Notes under the pieces: model-generated
Told to the model about the DNA's origin: nothing
What the model saw: only the letters and a program-made list of their open reading frames with translations
The model's database searches: none
Translations under genes and position numbers: made by a program
Shown: positions 9,690 through 20,031 of the stretch, piece by piece
How positions within the stretch are numbered: position 1 is the stretch's first letter
How the letters are laid out: each line of letters starts with the position of its first letter
NCBI GenBank assembly: GCA_015680685.1
Contig: MNCI01001931.1
Span: 153,985 to 217,984, forward strand
Length of the DNA: 64,000 nucleotides
DNA from: Gnetum montanum
Taxonomy: Eukaryota; Streptophyta; Gnetopsida; Gnetales; Gnetaceae
Direction of reading: 5' to 3'

Positions 9690-12436
9690 GGCTCCTCCAT
9701 CGGTGTCGTCCCTTTGTCATGTGCTTTAGGCTTTGAAGCTTGATGACATTGAAGTATGGCTTAGAGCTTCTCCTCTTCGGTCTGAGGGTCTTGTGCCGTC
9801 CATGCTAGGGTTCCAATGTTTAACGGAGTTGACACCTCCCACGGATAGGGTAGTTGCAGGAACATCTAGTTGGCTTTGACATACCATGCCGCGAATACCC
9901 GTCGTTCCTCCTAATAGGCTCTAGCTTTATTCTTGTATTCATGAAGGACCGTTAGCCATCGAGCCAAGTTGGTTGCAATGTCTTTCTGTCCTTGGTAGCT
10001 TGCTTTTACCACCTCAAGTTCAGAATTTGTGACATCTAGTTTCTCAACCAGCTTCTTGCGCTTTGCAAATTCTGCTTCATATTTGATGTGGGTGGAAGCT
10101 ACTTGCTACTCGAGCTCTGACCTTGGATGCCTTGCTGTTAACATGGTAAGGTTGGCATATCTGAGGTTTGCCAACTCCATGTATTCTATCAAGTCTTGAA
10201 TCTGCAGGTCCCAGTTCTTAACTTCTTCCTGGTGGGCAAAGGCGTAAGTGTCCAATATGGCCCTCCAATTAGTGTGTTGAGCACTGATAGTGTTGATTTG
10301 GGCTTTGGCCATATGGATCTCCTTTTCTAGGATTTTTTTGTACATCCCCACCTGATCATGGAAATGCTCCTTCAGCTTCTCACATCATTTACCCTCATTC
10401 TACCACGTGCTTATTTCAATTGTTGACTTTTGGCGAATAGCATGTACCTCCTCCATTGAGAGGGTTCAGTTTTCTCTGGCTAAATAGCTTACATCTCGGT
10501 TGACCCAGAAAAATTGTTCTCGTAATTGATGAAAGTGTTCATTGAGAATGTTCTTTTGCTTCTCTATAGTGATCAACCGAAGATTGTCTGCAACTAGCTG
10601 CTTGTTTTCTTCTTCTAAGGCTTTGAGTGCCTTAAGATGCGCTTGGGTTTGCGCCTATGATGCGGAGGCATCCCAAATAGCCTTCTCATTTTCTTCTACC
10701 ACCCTTTTATTCTCTGCGGTTAGTTTTGTTAGTTGCTCGATTCTGAAATTTTCTAGTTGGTATGCGGGAACAAATTGTAGAGGATACCACTGTGCTGCTT
10801 GTAATACTACGAGCTGCTCTTGTAATTTTTGCACTTCAGCTTCAGCATGCTCGGCCCTTACTTTGGATATGACCAGCTTTCCATTTATAGAAATGAGGTC
10901 TGATTGAATTGCTGTGACATCCTAAGGGATGTTAAACAGGGATGTCAGAACTTGCCTTGTTTGTAGCAATCGATCTAGTGCATCCTCATGTTCCGTAGGA
11001 GTCATTGAGGTTTCGGCAAGAGTTTGAGCATCTCGTGCTCCTGAGAGATCTACTAGTGGCACAATAGGTATGTTGAAGGATTATTTGATGTGGTTAGTGA
11101 CCACTTCAGCAACTCCCGTGACATTCTAGTGTTACATGACCACCATAGTGGCCCCTTCGCCAGTCTCTAACTGCACCTGAAAAGATGCCGTGTTTCCTGA
11201 GATTTGTTGCAACCATCTACTTTCCCCTCTTATTTGAATGGATAATTCGTCCCTTGTGTGAAGTAATGAAACTGTAGGCTGATTGACATTATCAATGACA
11301 CAAAAGAGGTTTGTGTCATCACGACTTCCCCAACTGACCATCTCAGTGATGGTCCTGAGATGGTTCATCGACGGTCTATAGTCTTGCGATGGTGGTGGTT
11401 GATCCTAGCTTGTGCTAGGCCCTGCTTCTTGTTGTTAGCTGGGACCTGTGGCTGGAGGTTGACTAGTTCCAACCACATGTTCTTCTTGTTTTTCTTGTTC
11501 TGGTCTCAGCTCTTTGCCAGTGCTCTTTCTCGGAGTTGGCACCTTTAGCAACTCTGGATATGAAGTAGTCTGGGCTTTTCGGAGGACATCATTGGTGTAT
11601 CCCTAGATACCAACACATCGACAAAGATTTTTGATAAGACAAGGGAAAGGCAACGCCATCTTCCCTGTCTTTTGTTCCTCGAATTGCCTCAGGATCTCCG
11701 TCAAATATAGATGGGGTAGGTTAGCGTTAACATTTCCCATCAACACTGCACATGCTCTAGCTGCATATGTAGATATTCTTTTTAAGCCTTTTTTGGGGAA
11801 GAGGTGATACGTCCCAATTTTGAAATAAACTCTCTCTTCTGTCATCAATTCACCAAATGCTTTGTCTTTGCCATAAGCCTTCTCCAACCAATCCTTTCAT
11901 ACATCGGGGTCTGAATGGGTGGATAACTGAGCAACCTGGGGCCCTAAATTCAGAAGATTTAACACTTTCGAAATATCCTACGTAGAGAAATCAACTGTCA
12001 TACCACAAATGTTAACAGTGGTGCCTTGCTCCCTATTGTGCTAGAACTGGTACATTTTTCCTAGGTACCAAGCACTACTTTCAAAGAGGATAGGCCATAA
12101 GGGAGATCCTTTGAGGTGATCCCTAACAGCCTCAGGAGTGAACTTTGCAAAGGATTTGAAGTTCAACTCCATAATCACCCCAGTGAATGTGGACTTCTCA
12201 TGGATAGCCTGAACACATTCTGGGGGCAACGTGAGTTGTTGTCCTAGTTCAGGTGTAGCAGTAGCTCCTCCTTCTGCCTACCCGGACCATCCAATAGGAG
12301 GTTTGTCTTGATGGATGCTAAATGATTGCTCCTCCTATTCTGCATGTTGTCAGGTAGGTCTTTGTCTTCCACCTTTTTGAGCTTGTTTACTTCCACCTTG
12401 GGCAGGACCCTCCTGCTATCCACGTTTCGGGGCCAT
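9690..12436 (-). pseudogene. Element A: long ORF downstream of pol (plant transposon-protein domain plus coiled coil)
   Basis: A broken frame of about 915 codons. It starts MAPKRG at 12436, chosen because B starts MALRPK and D MAPKQK at the same place. The N-terminal third has the pattern of the putative plant transposon protein domain: VYFKIGTYHL near 11820, ARACAVLMG near 11740, then LPFPCLIKNLCRCVGI near 11620. The middle (about 11000-9900) is rich in Lys, Glu, Gln and Leu, as in a coiled coil. The C-terminal block YPWEVSTPLNI...WTAQDP near 9800 is shared with B and D. Athila-type elements carry an ORF at this position; its role is unknown. It has its own promoter and leader intron. Many stops. 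Confidence 0.75.
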
Positions 12437-12743
12437 CTCCAATCACACGGGCCAAGCGTTAGTAAGGTTATTTTCGAAGTCAAGTTATACCTTACTGCTT
12501 TCCTTAGTTAAAGATCTTATGTTATCATGTGTGATCGTGCCTGAAAGTTTATAATAATGAGTCCTGTGACTTAGGTGGTTTCCATTTTAGTTTCCCGGTA
12601 TACCTAAGGGTTATATGATTTTTGGCACAATTATTCTAAGTGTTAAAGTTAATTACCCTAATTGATGTCCTTTGGGTGATGATAAATTTCAAAAAATTTA
12701 GGCACTTTTTGGTAAGTGTCTCTCCCCCATGACTAAGCTGACA
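12437..12743 (-). other. Probable leader intron of the element A ORF
   Basis: On the minus strand a TACTAAC branch-point box (12458-12464) lies about 20 bases before GGAG|ATG. The upstream edge CTAGAG (12744-12749) matches the donor edge in B and D, but the GTAAG is decayed to TGTCAG. The length, 307 nt, matches B (307) and D (308). AGTCATGGGGG occurs just inside (12724-12734). Confidence 0.6.
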
Positions 12744-13003
12744 CTCTAGATTCAAGCAGGTTTAAACGGAATAAAAATCGGAGCACCAGTGAGCGAAATA
12801 TGAGTAGAAAAGCAAGGGTCATGCAATCGCAAGTCGTAGAGAAAAATTTCAACAACTCCCCCCTGTGTGAATGACAAAATGATGCTAAGTGTTGCGGCAG
12901 GGGTACCTATTTATAGGTAAATGGGAAGTGATATCGCGTATGATACATCGCGTATGCGATATCACGTGGGATGTGATATTGCGTATGCGATATCTTGTCC
13001 CTA
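12744..13003 (-). promoter_or_regulatory. Internal promoter of element A: U3-like block, TATA box and leader exon
   Basis: The TATA box CTATAAATAGG (minus, about 12907-12918) is preceded by a block (12920-13003) that is collinear with the U3 of A's own LTR at 9369-9510. Both have the TATTTATA box on the same side, then GATATCGCGTATG, then a GATATCAC-TGGGATGTGATAT block, then GCGATATC with TGTCCC. Between TATA and intron lies a leader exon of about 160 nt. It would drive the downstream ORF separately from the LTR. Confidence 0.7.
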
Positions 13004-13695
13004 GTGATGTGAGACACCAAGGAAATACTAAATTTTTTAATGATTTTCTTGAAATTAATGTGGAATATTGAGGACATTGGAAATTATTAAGATGTTCTAG
13101 GGTAATTTCATTGATTCGAGAGACACCAGTAATGATAATGATGTGAACTTTAGCAATAAAAACTTGGCGATTAAGAAAAAGGGAATGTAATAATACATTG
13201 GAATGTTAAAATTTAGAGGGATAATAGTAGGGAAAGGAAATCAATTGAAAAATTAAGCTGAGGGTAAGAAATTATGTGTGTAAGCTATGTCCTAAGTGAA
13301 GATTACAAAAGTGGATCCTCCCAAAAGTAGGTTCTTACCTATAATGCGCTTGTGTAAGCACACTTAAAGTATCCGTGGGCACTAGAAGGGTTAAATGTAG
13401 TCCACACTAACTCCACAAAACACACACATGTAAATATCACCGAAATGAGATGAAAATTCTATGCTACATGGGACACGAGCTACAATTACACAAACAATGA
13501 GATGAGACGAAGTATAGAAGGGATCGTAGAGATTGGGACATGAGGTAACTGACCCAGGGCATAATGAATCCTGTGTGTAAAGCATGATTAATGTGTCATT
13601 AACTCATCATTCTAAGATTAGGATGTGGTTGGTTTGAGGCTAGAGTTGGAATGAGATTTGCCAAGTTACATTAATCATGAAACACACAAGGGGCT
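13004..13695 (-). other. Spacer of element A between pol end and internal promoter (left part)
   Basis: Non-coding minus-oriented spacer that resembles 46550-47100 of element D, including the segment near 13310 that matches the GTGGACCCTCCC phrase there. It ends near 13695, where the same kind of spacer starts in the opposite orientation. Confidence 0.55.
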
Positions 13696-14111
13696 GTACA
13701 CCACCTTGTTCTTGGGATTCCATTCCATTCCATTCTCTTCTCTCCACCCTTCTCTCCATTGTTCACCTCATTGTCGGTTGTATCATTAGTGTATATTTTG
13801 GTTGATGCATTGTTTTCTTTTTGGTAAATTCTTGTGGTTAAGACTTTAACTCTTGTTCCAAATGACATTCCCAAAGCCTACGGACTCTTTGAATGTGGGT
13901 TTGTTAGGGCATTAAGGGCATGAGCCTGCTTTGGGGAGGATCCACTGACATTCCTATTTGGTGCACCAGTTAAATTCTTTCCCCTAACATTTTTGCCATC
14001 TATTTTATTTTGTTCATTTCCATCTTGACATCCATTTCATCGATGTTACAGTTGTCTCTTTTTCTTCATCTTTCTTGTTCTTATTCTTTCTCCATTCTAT
14101 CGCTACCGGAG
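13696..14111 (+). other. Segment P: plus-oriented spacer and leader exon
   Basis: It matches the spacer of element B at about 30345-31100: GGGATTCCAT, then the phrase around GGGCATGAGCCTGC, then GGGGAGGATCCACTGACAT and GACATTCCTATTTGGT. No TATA block comparable to the other three internal promoters can be read, so that part seems lost or eroded. It is head-to-head with the minus-oriented spacer on its left. Confidence 0.6.
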
Positions 14112-14316
14112 GTTTGCAATTAGTCATGGGGGTACAGGGCCTAATTTTTTCAATTTTCTCCTAACCCCTACACCTTCAATAGTCACCATTAATACATCCC
14201 TAGATCCGCAATCAGCCATACCACAACCTAGCCAATTGGAATTACATCGAAGCAAGGTATCAATTGCATTGTGATTCATTTACCCTTGCTAATATAAGAC
14301 TATGTTGTGTGTGCAG
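14112..14316 (+). other. Probable leader intron in segment P
   Basis: The donor edge reads GGAG|GTTTGC (weak), followed by AGTCATGGGGG at 14122-14132 as in the other leader introns. Near the 3' side TTGCTAAT lies about 25 bases before TGTGTGCAG|ATG. At 205 nt it is shorter than the roughly 307 nt of A, B and D. Confidence 0.5.
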
Positions 14317-14499
14317 ATGGCAATCATACAACAACAGATTGGATTTGGAGGGAGTCCTTGGAATGGAGTGGTGTTGAAGTAGCTATGCAAGGAGCAAGAT
14401 CGATGGCGTGCTTATGGATGGACAATGAAAGGTGTAATCTTGGCATTGTCAGTAGCAATAATTCTTTCTTTCTCTCTTTCTTTCTTAGCTGCCAAATGA
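14317..14499 (+). pseudogene. Segment P: short ORF with C-terminal hydrophobic segment
   Basis: It begins ATGGCA right after the intron acceptor, at the place where A, B and D start their long ORF. About 60 codons with one stop (14380-14382). The end reads WTMKGVILALSVAIILSFS..., a plausible membrane segment of about 20 residues, followed by LAAK and stop. It has neither the transposon-protein domain nor the coiled coil. It may be a deletion product of the long ORF or a different small protein. Part of the hydrophobic stretch comes from a CTTT-rich microsatellite, so chance is possible. Confidence 0.35.
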
Positions 14500-14680
14500 G
14501 GCCAGATGTCAATGTATTACGGTGTTCACTCTTATTTTCATGAACACTAGTTTTGTTGTCTTGTAATGATGATCCGTTCACATGTCATCCCATTAGTTCC
14601 ATTTGAGTTAATAATCCCATACCTTTCCAATATTATTGTAAGAAACTCGAGGACGAGTTTTCATTTAGTCATGGGGGTAT
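14500..14680 (+). promoter_or_regulatory. Segment P: 3' untranslated region and polypurine tract
   Basis: This matches the 3' end of element B (34330-34497): TAATAATCCCATACCT, then CTCGAGGACGAGTTTTCATTT, then AGTCATGGGGGTA at 14667-14679. An LTR beginning TGATG should follow, but the sequence goes directly into the LTR of element C. Confidence 0.75.
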
Positions 14681-15648
14681 TGTATTGACCTAAATCATCG
14701 GTGTGAGACTGGAAAGGAAACAGACACCAAAAGATCGTCGGGTAGCCATAGCTGACCCTACCTTCACCCAAGGACAAGCTAGAAAAGTAAATGAAGGTAG
14801 AGTTCCTTAGATGGTCTGCACACAAATTAACCAAGGACTTCCCCGAACGTAAGCTACAGCTAGCGCTGGGGTTATCTTAAAATGTGTAAATACGTGTAAA
14901 ATGTAAACATGAGCCGTAAGACATAAGACACAAATGTAAACGTAAGGCGTAAAAAAAATGTAAACTATAAACTGAATGTAAGTAGAAATGTAAACAAAAT
15001 GTAAAACAGAAAACAGAAATAATTTTTGGTTGGCAAAACGGAAATGATGTATTACTTAGAAAAGATGTGCACGGGTCAAAGCGTAGTTGTGTGTAGATGG
15101 TAGGTCGAATGCCTAACCCCGGGGTGATGTAACATGATGATGCGATGATGTGATGTGATGAATGTGAGAAATGCTTGGATGCCAATAGTCAGGTATGCCG
15201 AGCGCCCAAAGATTGTAGGTTCTATCCTCTCTCAGAATTGCCAATCTCTCCAATTTTTTTGCCTCCCTAGTTTATGTGATTTGACAAGGTATTTATAGGG
15301 TTGGGCTGGGTTCGGGCACAAAATTCAAGAATGGAATCAACGGCTGGGAGATGAGAGGAAAGCAAATCTAGTGACATGTGTCCAACAGACAGTTGTGCTC
15401 GGGTTGGATGTGTGTTGGATAGTTGTGCACGAGTTGGATTTGTGTCGGATAGTTGTGCACGAGTTGGATGTGTGTTGGCAAGCTACATTCTTGACCAAGT
15501 ACATTGCATTTTACAATTTATGGGTTATTCAAGCCCATGAAAGTACATTTAATTTAGACATGAGGGCCTAACTATCCCACAAATGAAGATTTACAATGAA
15601 ATGTACAAGGAAAATTCGATCCATCTTGCTTGAAACTTCTTTGTCCCT
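14681..15648 (-). repeat. 3' LTR of element C
   Basis: About 968 bases, very similar to 22313-23317. On the minus strand a TATA box CTATAAATACC lies near 15290. A 30-bp tandem repeat (15400-15490) sits on its U3 side, and a GTAAAC-rich stretch (14880-15010) sits downstream of it. The edge TGTATTGACC gives a terminal CA on the minus strand; the other edge is blurred. Confidence 0.85.
15399..15490 (-). repeat. 30-bp tandem repeat in element C U3
   Basis: About three copies of a 30-bp unit with GAGTTGGATGTGTGTTGG and ATAGTTGTGCAC. The other LTR (23040-23150) has the same array plus an extra insertion of about 18 bases, so copy structure differs between the two LTRs. The array lies upstream of the TATA box, where enhancer repeats often sit. 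Confidence 0.8.
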
Positions 15649-15649
15649 A

Positions 15650-15905
15650 GGTTTTCTGGAATTTTCTAGAAGTTAAGAATTTTTTGGAATTTTTTAGAAT
15701 TTTCTGGTGCTAAGAATTTTTTGGAATTTTTTGCCATTTTCTGGAGTTTTCTAGGAGTTGCTGATGCTGAGAATTTTTTGGAATTTTTTGCCATTTTTTT
15801 TGAAATTTTCTGGGAGTTGTTGATGTTGAGAATTTTTTGAAATTTTCTGGAATTTTCTGATGCTAAGAATTTTCTAGAATTTTTTAGAATTTTCTGAAAG
15901 TTGGT
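15650..15905. repeat. Array of GAANN/TTCNN pentamers resembling heat-shock elements
   Basis: 10-bp units such as GAATTTTTTG, GAATTTTTTA and GAATTTTCTG repeat in phase. At 15654-15671 four alternating pentamers are perfect: TTC-tg-GAA-tt-TTC-ta-GAA. It lies in the internal 3' end of element C beside its LTR. AT richness may explain part of the pattern. Confidence 0.55.
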
Positions 15906-17599
15906 CATGCTGGACTCACGTTGCCAGCATGACCTGGGCGTCAGTGGCAAAAATGAGTGTTTTTGAAGCTAAAATATAAAGTTCTGGAAGCTGAAACTTG
16001 GAGAAATCATTAATGGACCTTGAGAGTGACTTGTCCCTTCAAAATCAGATCATTTTGATGCTATTTTGAGGCTCTAAAAGTTGGTCACACTGTGTTCATG
16101 CCTAGCATGACTGCCCAGTGTGACCTGCAAAAAACTGTGTAGTTTGGCTTAAAATTTGGACTCCTAAATGCTGAGACTTGGAGTGGACATCAATAGCTCT
16201 TGAGGATGGCTTGCACCCTCAAATTTAGACCACTTTTTTTGATTTTGAAACTATTGGAGCTGCTCACGCTGAGGGCAAGCTAGCTTAATAGTGTGATCAA
16301 GCTGGCTTGAGCAACTTGGACTTGAGTTTCATGCCTTAGTCAAATTTTCCCTCTCGAATGCTTGAAAGGGCTTGAGTTGTTTTTGTTTCAAAGTGTTAGG
16401 AAAAAATTAGTGGTGTTTCATTAGTCCCTCTTTGTTGATGTCTGGAGGAATCCATCGGAGAGGCATTGACAAAGAAGTGAAAAAAACCATGAACGACCAA
16501 GTACCAAACATTAACCGTCAACCCTTGGCTGGATGTCATCGCACCATTTTCAAAAGTACATGGGATTGAGGAAATGTGGTTCAAGATGAAAGGGAATCAA
16601 TTGTAACTAGGGAAGCTAAGAGTTGGTCAAGGGTGACAATTGCTATTGGAATTTGTTGGAGAGGAATGCTCTCTCATGAACAAGTTATGTCATTGGTCCT
16701 TGTCAACAGCCGGGTTTTCAGCAGACTCGGAACCAAGACATAGGAGGTGCGTTCTTTGGAGAAACGAGACTCTTATAGAGTATTTGCAGGGCCTGTTGTA
16801 AATAGCCAAACCCACGCGATGATGTGTAACATGGTCTCTTTAAGACACGAGTGTAACTATTTTTCAAGATAATTGCCTTCTCGCCTAGGGCTTGTATGAG
16901 AAGTGCCAACAATCCATGATTTGTGATGTCGACGGGGTCATGAAGACCTTTTCCATGCATTTTGCTCTTTGACCCTTTTTTGTTCTTTTTCCTTTTTATT
17001 TTTCTTGTTTGTTTCTTTTTTTTTATCTTTCTCTTTCTTTTATTTTTCTTTTTCTCTTTGGTCTTTTTGAAAGAGCTTGCTTTTAGTGCCGTGCTCGTGT
17101 TTATGCACTTACATTTTGCATAATGTATTGTGTATCATGTTTTGTGTTGCAACTGCTTAGAGAGTTACAGTGTGCAAAAATGTATCAAAAGTTTTGAGGT
17201 GAGCAGAATGTATCAGGGGGGTGTAATTGAATAGGCTAAGGGAAGCATGATGGGGAAATAGGGGATGTATCAAGAGTTAGGAATGTACTTATGAATGGAT
17301 TGATTAACCCAGTCGCATGCATCAGGAAAAATGTGATACCTTGTCGTCATGATGAAGTGCATCTATGCATGAATGCCTCAGAAGTGTCATCCTACAAACA
17401 CAACTCCAAGAAGACAAGAAAACCACAAATGAAACAGTTAGCTAAACACTTTAAACAAGGAGATGGAGTTACCACATGTAATTTTGAAAGCAGATAGAAT
17501 CATGAATAACATCAGTTTCATTAGGGCCCATGAGATGAATCATGCAATAAGTCTTTGTGGAACATGAATAGCTGATTGCAGCGACACATCTTTTCAAGT
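15906..17599. other. Element C non-coding internal region
   Basis: No recognised gene. A minus frame of 80 codons at 16718-16960 has no motif I can name. A pyrimidine-rich plus-strand stretch lies at 16970-17070. Position suggests the decayed 3' internal region of C between protease and PPT. Confidence 0.45.
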
Positions 17600-18085
17600 T
17601 TTGCCTGGTCGTCGATGATGTTACCAATTTATAGTCTTAGTAGATTGTTGTGGATTAGTTTCACGTCATAACCCCTTGGACGATGCCAGTTTAGCATCGT
17701 AGTGGACGATGCATTGCTAGTTTATAGTCATAGAAGACTGTGAAGAGGCAAACTAATTTATAGTCTTAGTGGACTCTGGATGCTAGTTTCATGTCATGGT
17801 CGACAGATGTAGTAGTTTAGTGTCATACCGGATAGAGATCTGTGGTATCAGTTTTAAGTCATGATGCTAGGACTACTCTGTGGTATTAGTTTTAAGTCAT
17901 GATGCCAGGACTACTCTGTGGTATCAGTTTTAAGTCATAATGCTAGGACTATTCTGTGGTATTAGTTTTAAGTCATGATGCTAGGACTACTCTATGGTAT
18001 CAATTTTAAGTTATGATGCCAGGACTACTTTGTGGTATCAGTTTTAAGTCATGATGCCAAGACTATTCTGTGCCAGTTTATAGTT
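17600..18085. repeat. 38-bp tandem repeat array in element C
   Basis: Exact 38-bp spacing of CTGTGGTATCAGTTTTAAGT units starting at 17840, 17878, 17916, 17954, 17992 and 18030, with a partial one at 18068. Upstream (17625-17830) are looser relatives built around AGTTTATAGTCTTAGTGGA. The units differ by only a few bases. Confidence 0.9.
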
Positions 18086-18463
18086 ATAGCGGACTAATGC
18101 TTACCTTGCTTGTGTAAAGTGTGATGCTGCATGCATGGTCTTGCTATGTATCTACAAGATCCTGTAAAAAAAATCAACTAGAAAGAAAACAACGTCAAGT
18201 GACACCATGTTGTACATAGAGTTGAAATGTATGAATGAAAGAAAAGCAATGCAAAAAAGTGATAGTTTTAGGCCATTCTGGGCCGTAAGCTAGTTTAAGG
18301 CCTTTTCGGGCCATGAGTTTTTGTAGTTTTATGTTTTTATGTTTGATGTTTTTTCAAATGCAATGTGTAAACTAAGTTGACAAATGTGTAAACAAAGAAA
18401 AATGTGTGATCTAAGTGAGCAGGAAAAATGTAAATGTAAAGGCTAGTGCGATGTAAACAAAAG
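18086..18463. other. Element C spacer with GTAAA-rich stretch
   Basis: No coding content recognised. 18360-18460 repeats ATGTGTAAAC and ATGTAAATG, the same motif as in the element C LTR at 14880-15010. Confidence 0.5.
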
Positions 18464-20031
18464 TCAAAAACGCATATCAAAGGGGTGGGCAGAAGGTAGG
18501 CAAGCATCAAGCACATTTTCAGCCAAGGGGGAGTTTTGGTCATGTAGTTGCTTTGTAACTAGGCATGGATTAGGGAGCACGCAAGGTTTAGGGTCCTCTT
18601 GGGGGTTGTTGGCTTCAACCACTCGTTCGGGTGTGTTAGCCTTAAGTGTTGCATTGGTTGTCATAGGTGTACCATTAAGAAACTCTTCTTCCAAAAGTTG
18701 CACCATGTCTATGTCATGGATAGTCGAAGAGAAAATGTTATCACCATGGATGATAACTTGACCACCTTTGTATGGAAGGTGGATTTCTTGGTAGATGGGA
18801 TAGGAGATGATCCTTAGTTGAGCTAGCTAAGGCCTACCTAGAATCATGTTGAAACCTAGCATCTCCTCTATGACAGTGAAATCTGTGCTAGTGGGAAATT
18901 GCTCTCCCACTACAAAGGCTAAGTTGATTGTACCCTTGACTGTGACATGTGATCCATTGAAGGATTTTAGACATGTGGTTTTGGTTGGCTTGATTTCATT
19001 TGCTAGGCCTAGCTTGTCGATGACAGAGTACAGGACTATGTTCATTGCTGCACCATCGTCAACATGCACTCTACAGATGGTGCATTGCCCAACACGAATA
19101 CTAATAGATAGTGGAGCTGTAGTGACTTCCCCTCATTTGGGGTTGACTTTAACTACATCATCACGAAAGGCTAAGGTTGTTGAACCCAATTCTTATGGTG
19201 TGGAAGGCAACATTGTTGCATGGATGGATGCCTCATTTGCAGGGATGTCCTCCATAATAGGAATGGAGGCTAAGACCTAGGGCAATGCTTGGTAGTGAGC
19301 AGGTGAGGTCCTGACCTAGTCGTTTAAGCTAAATGTTGTGTTCTTTTGCTTGAGCGTTTGCTTTACCTGGGTTAGTGTAGCTACGAAGTCCTTGTCATTA
19401 GTCATTGTGCTGGATTTGACTTCCTCCGTGAAGCTTGAGAGACAGACCTCTCGAGAGGGGGACTTAGGCTTGGTTTGCTTGGGGGTAGGGGCCCCAGTGT
19501 TCAATTGTTGTTTGCTAGTTGTGGCCTTTTCTTCAGCCATGGGAGTTGCGAGGTGCTCGTTTCTCCTCTTGCATTCCCATTTGGTGGGCCCACTGAGGTT
19601 GCTAGTGGGGTCAACCCTTGAAGGAGGAGGGATTGAGATGTTGCCCACTATTGGACTTCAGGTAGGTGAGGGGCCATCTCATTGTGGTACTCTTATGACG
19701 AAATGTTGCTTAGTGGTTTTTGTTGCTGCATCATGCCAATTTAATGTCTTAGTGGATGAGTCGTGCCAGTTGAATGTCTTAGCGGACGATGTCTATGGAG
19801 CCTTAACCACAAAGGATGTTGTGGATGCCTGGGGTGGCACCTTGATAACAAAGGGAGGCCTCTTGTTTGTGGGGGCTGGGGGAATCCTTGCCTTGTTGGG
19901 GGACACACGGATCACAAAAGGTTTTTGCACAGGTTTGGGATTGCCACCTATGCTAATTGAGTTTATGACATAGGAAGCATCGTCTGTGTTGGATTGACTT
20001 GCCGTGTCAATCACTAGTTGGCCTTGTTCTA
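18464..20031 (-). pseudogene. Element C: protease and gag C-terminal linker
   Basis: Aspartic protease of Tat type. The active-site block reads VHVDDGAAMNI near 19068-19030 (degenerate Asp-Ser/Thr-Gly as DDGA), and the flap and C-terminal block ends MILGRP at 18830. After a stop in place of the conserved Trp, the frame goes on with a typical post-protease tail, GGQVIIHGDN near 18755, and ends at 18464 with MRF. The linker (19316-20031) is rich in Pro, Thr and Lys. No RT follows, which is the key difference from autonomous relatives. Confidence 0.75.

Noticed and set aside
10542-10907. Ser/Cys-rich plus-strand frame of 121 codons
   Set aside because: Antisense shadow of the coiled-coil ORF of element A; Ser and Cys richness mirrors Lys/Glu/Ala codons on the other strand.
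17840-18085. CRISPR-like array, or repeated tRNA-Met primer-binding sites (GGTATCAG in each unit)
   Set aside because: Units are contiguous with no unique spacers, the context is plant retroelement, and LTRs do not adjoin the GGTATCAG motif.
19338-19973. Plus-strand open frame of 211 codons
   Set aside because: It lies antisense to the gag-protease frame of element C, has no motif of its own and odd Cys/Leu composition.
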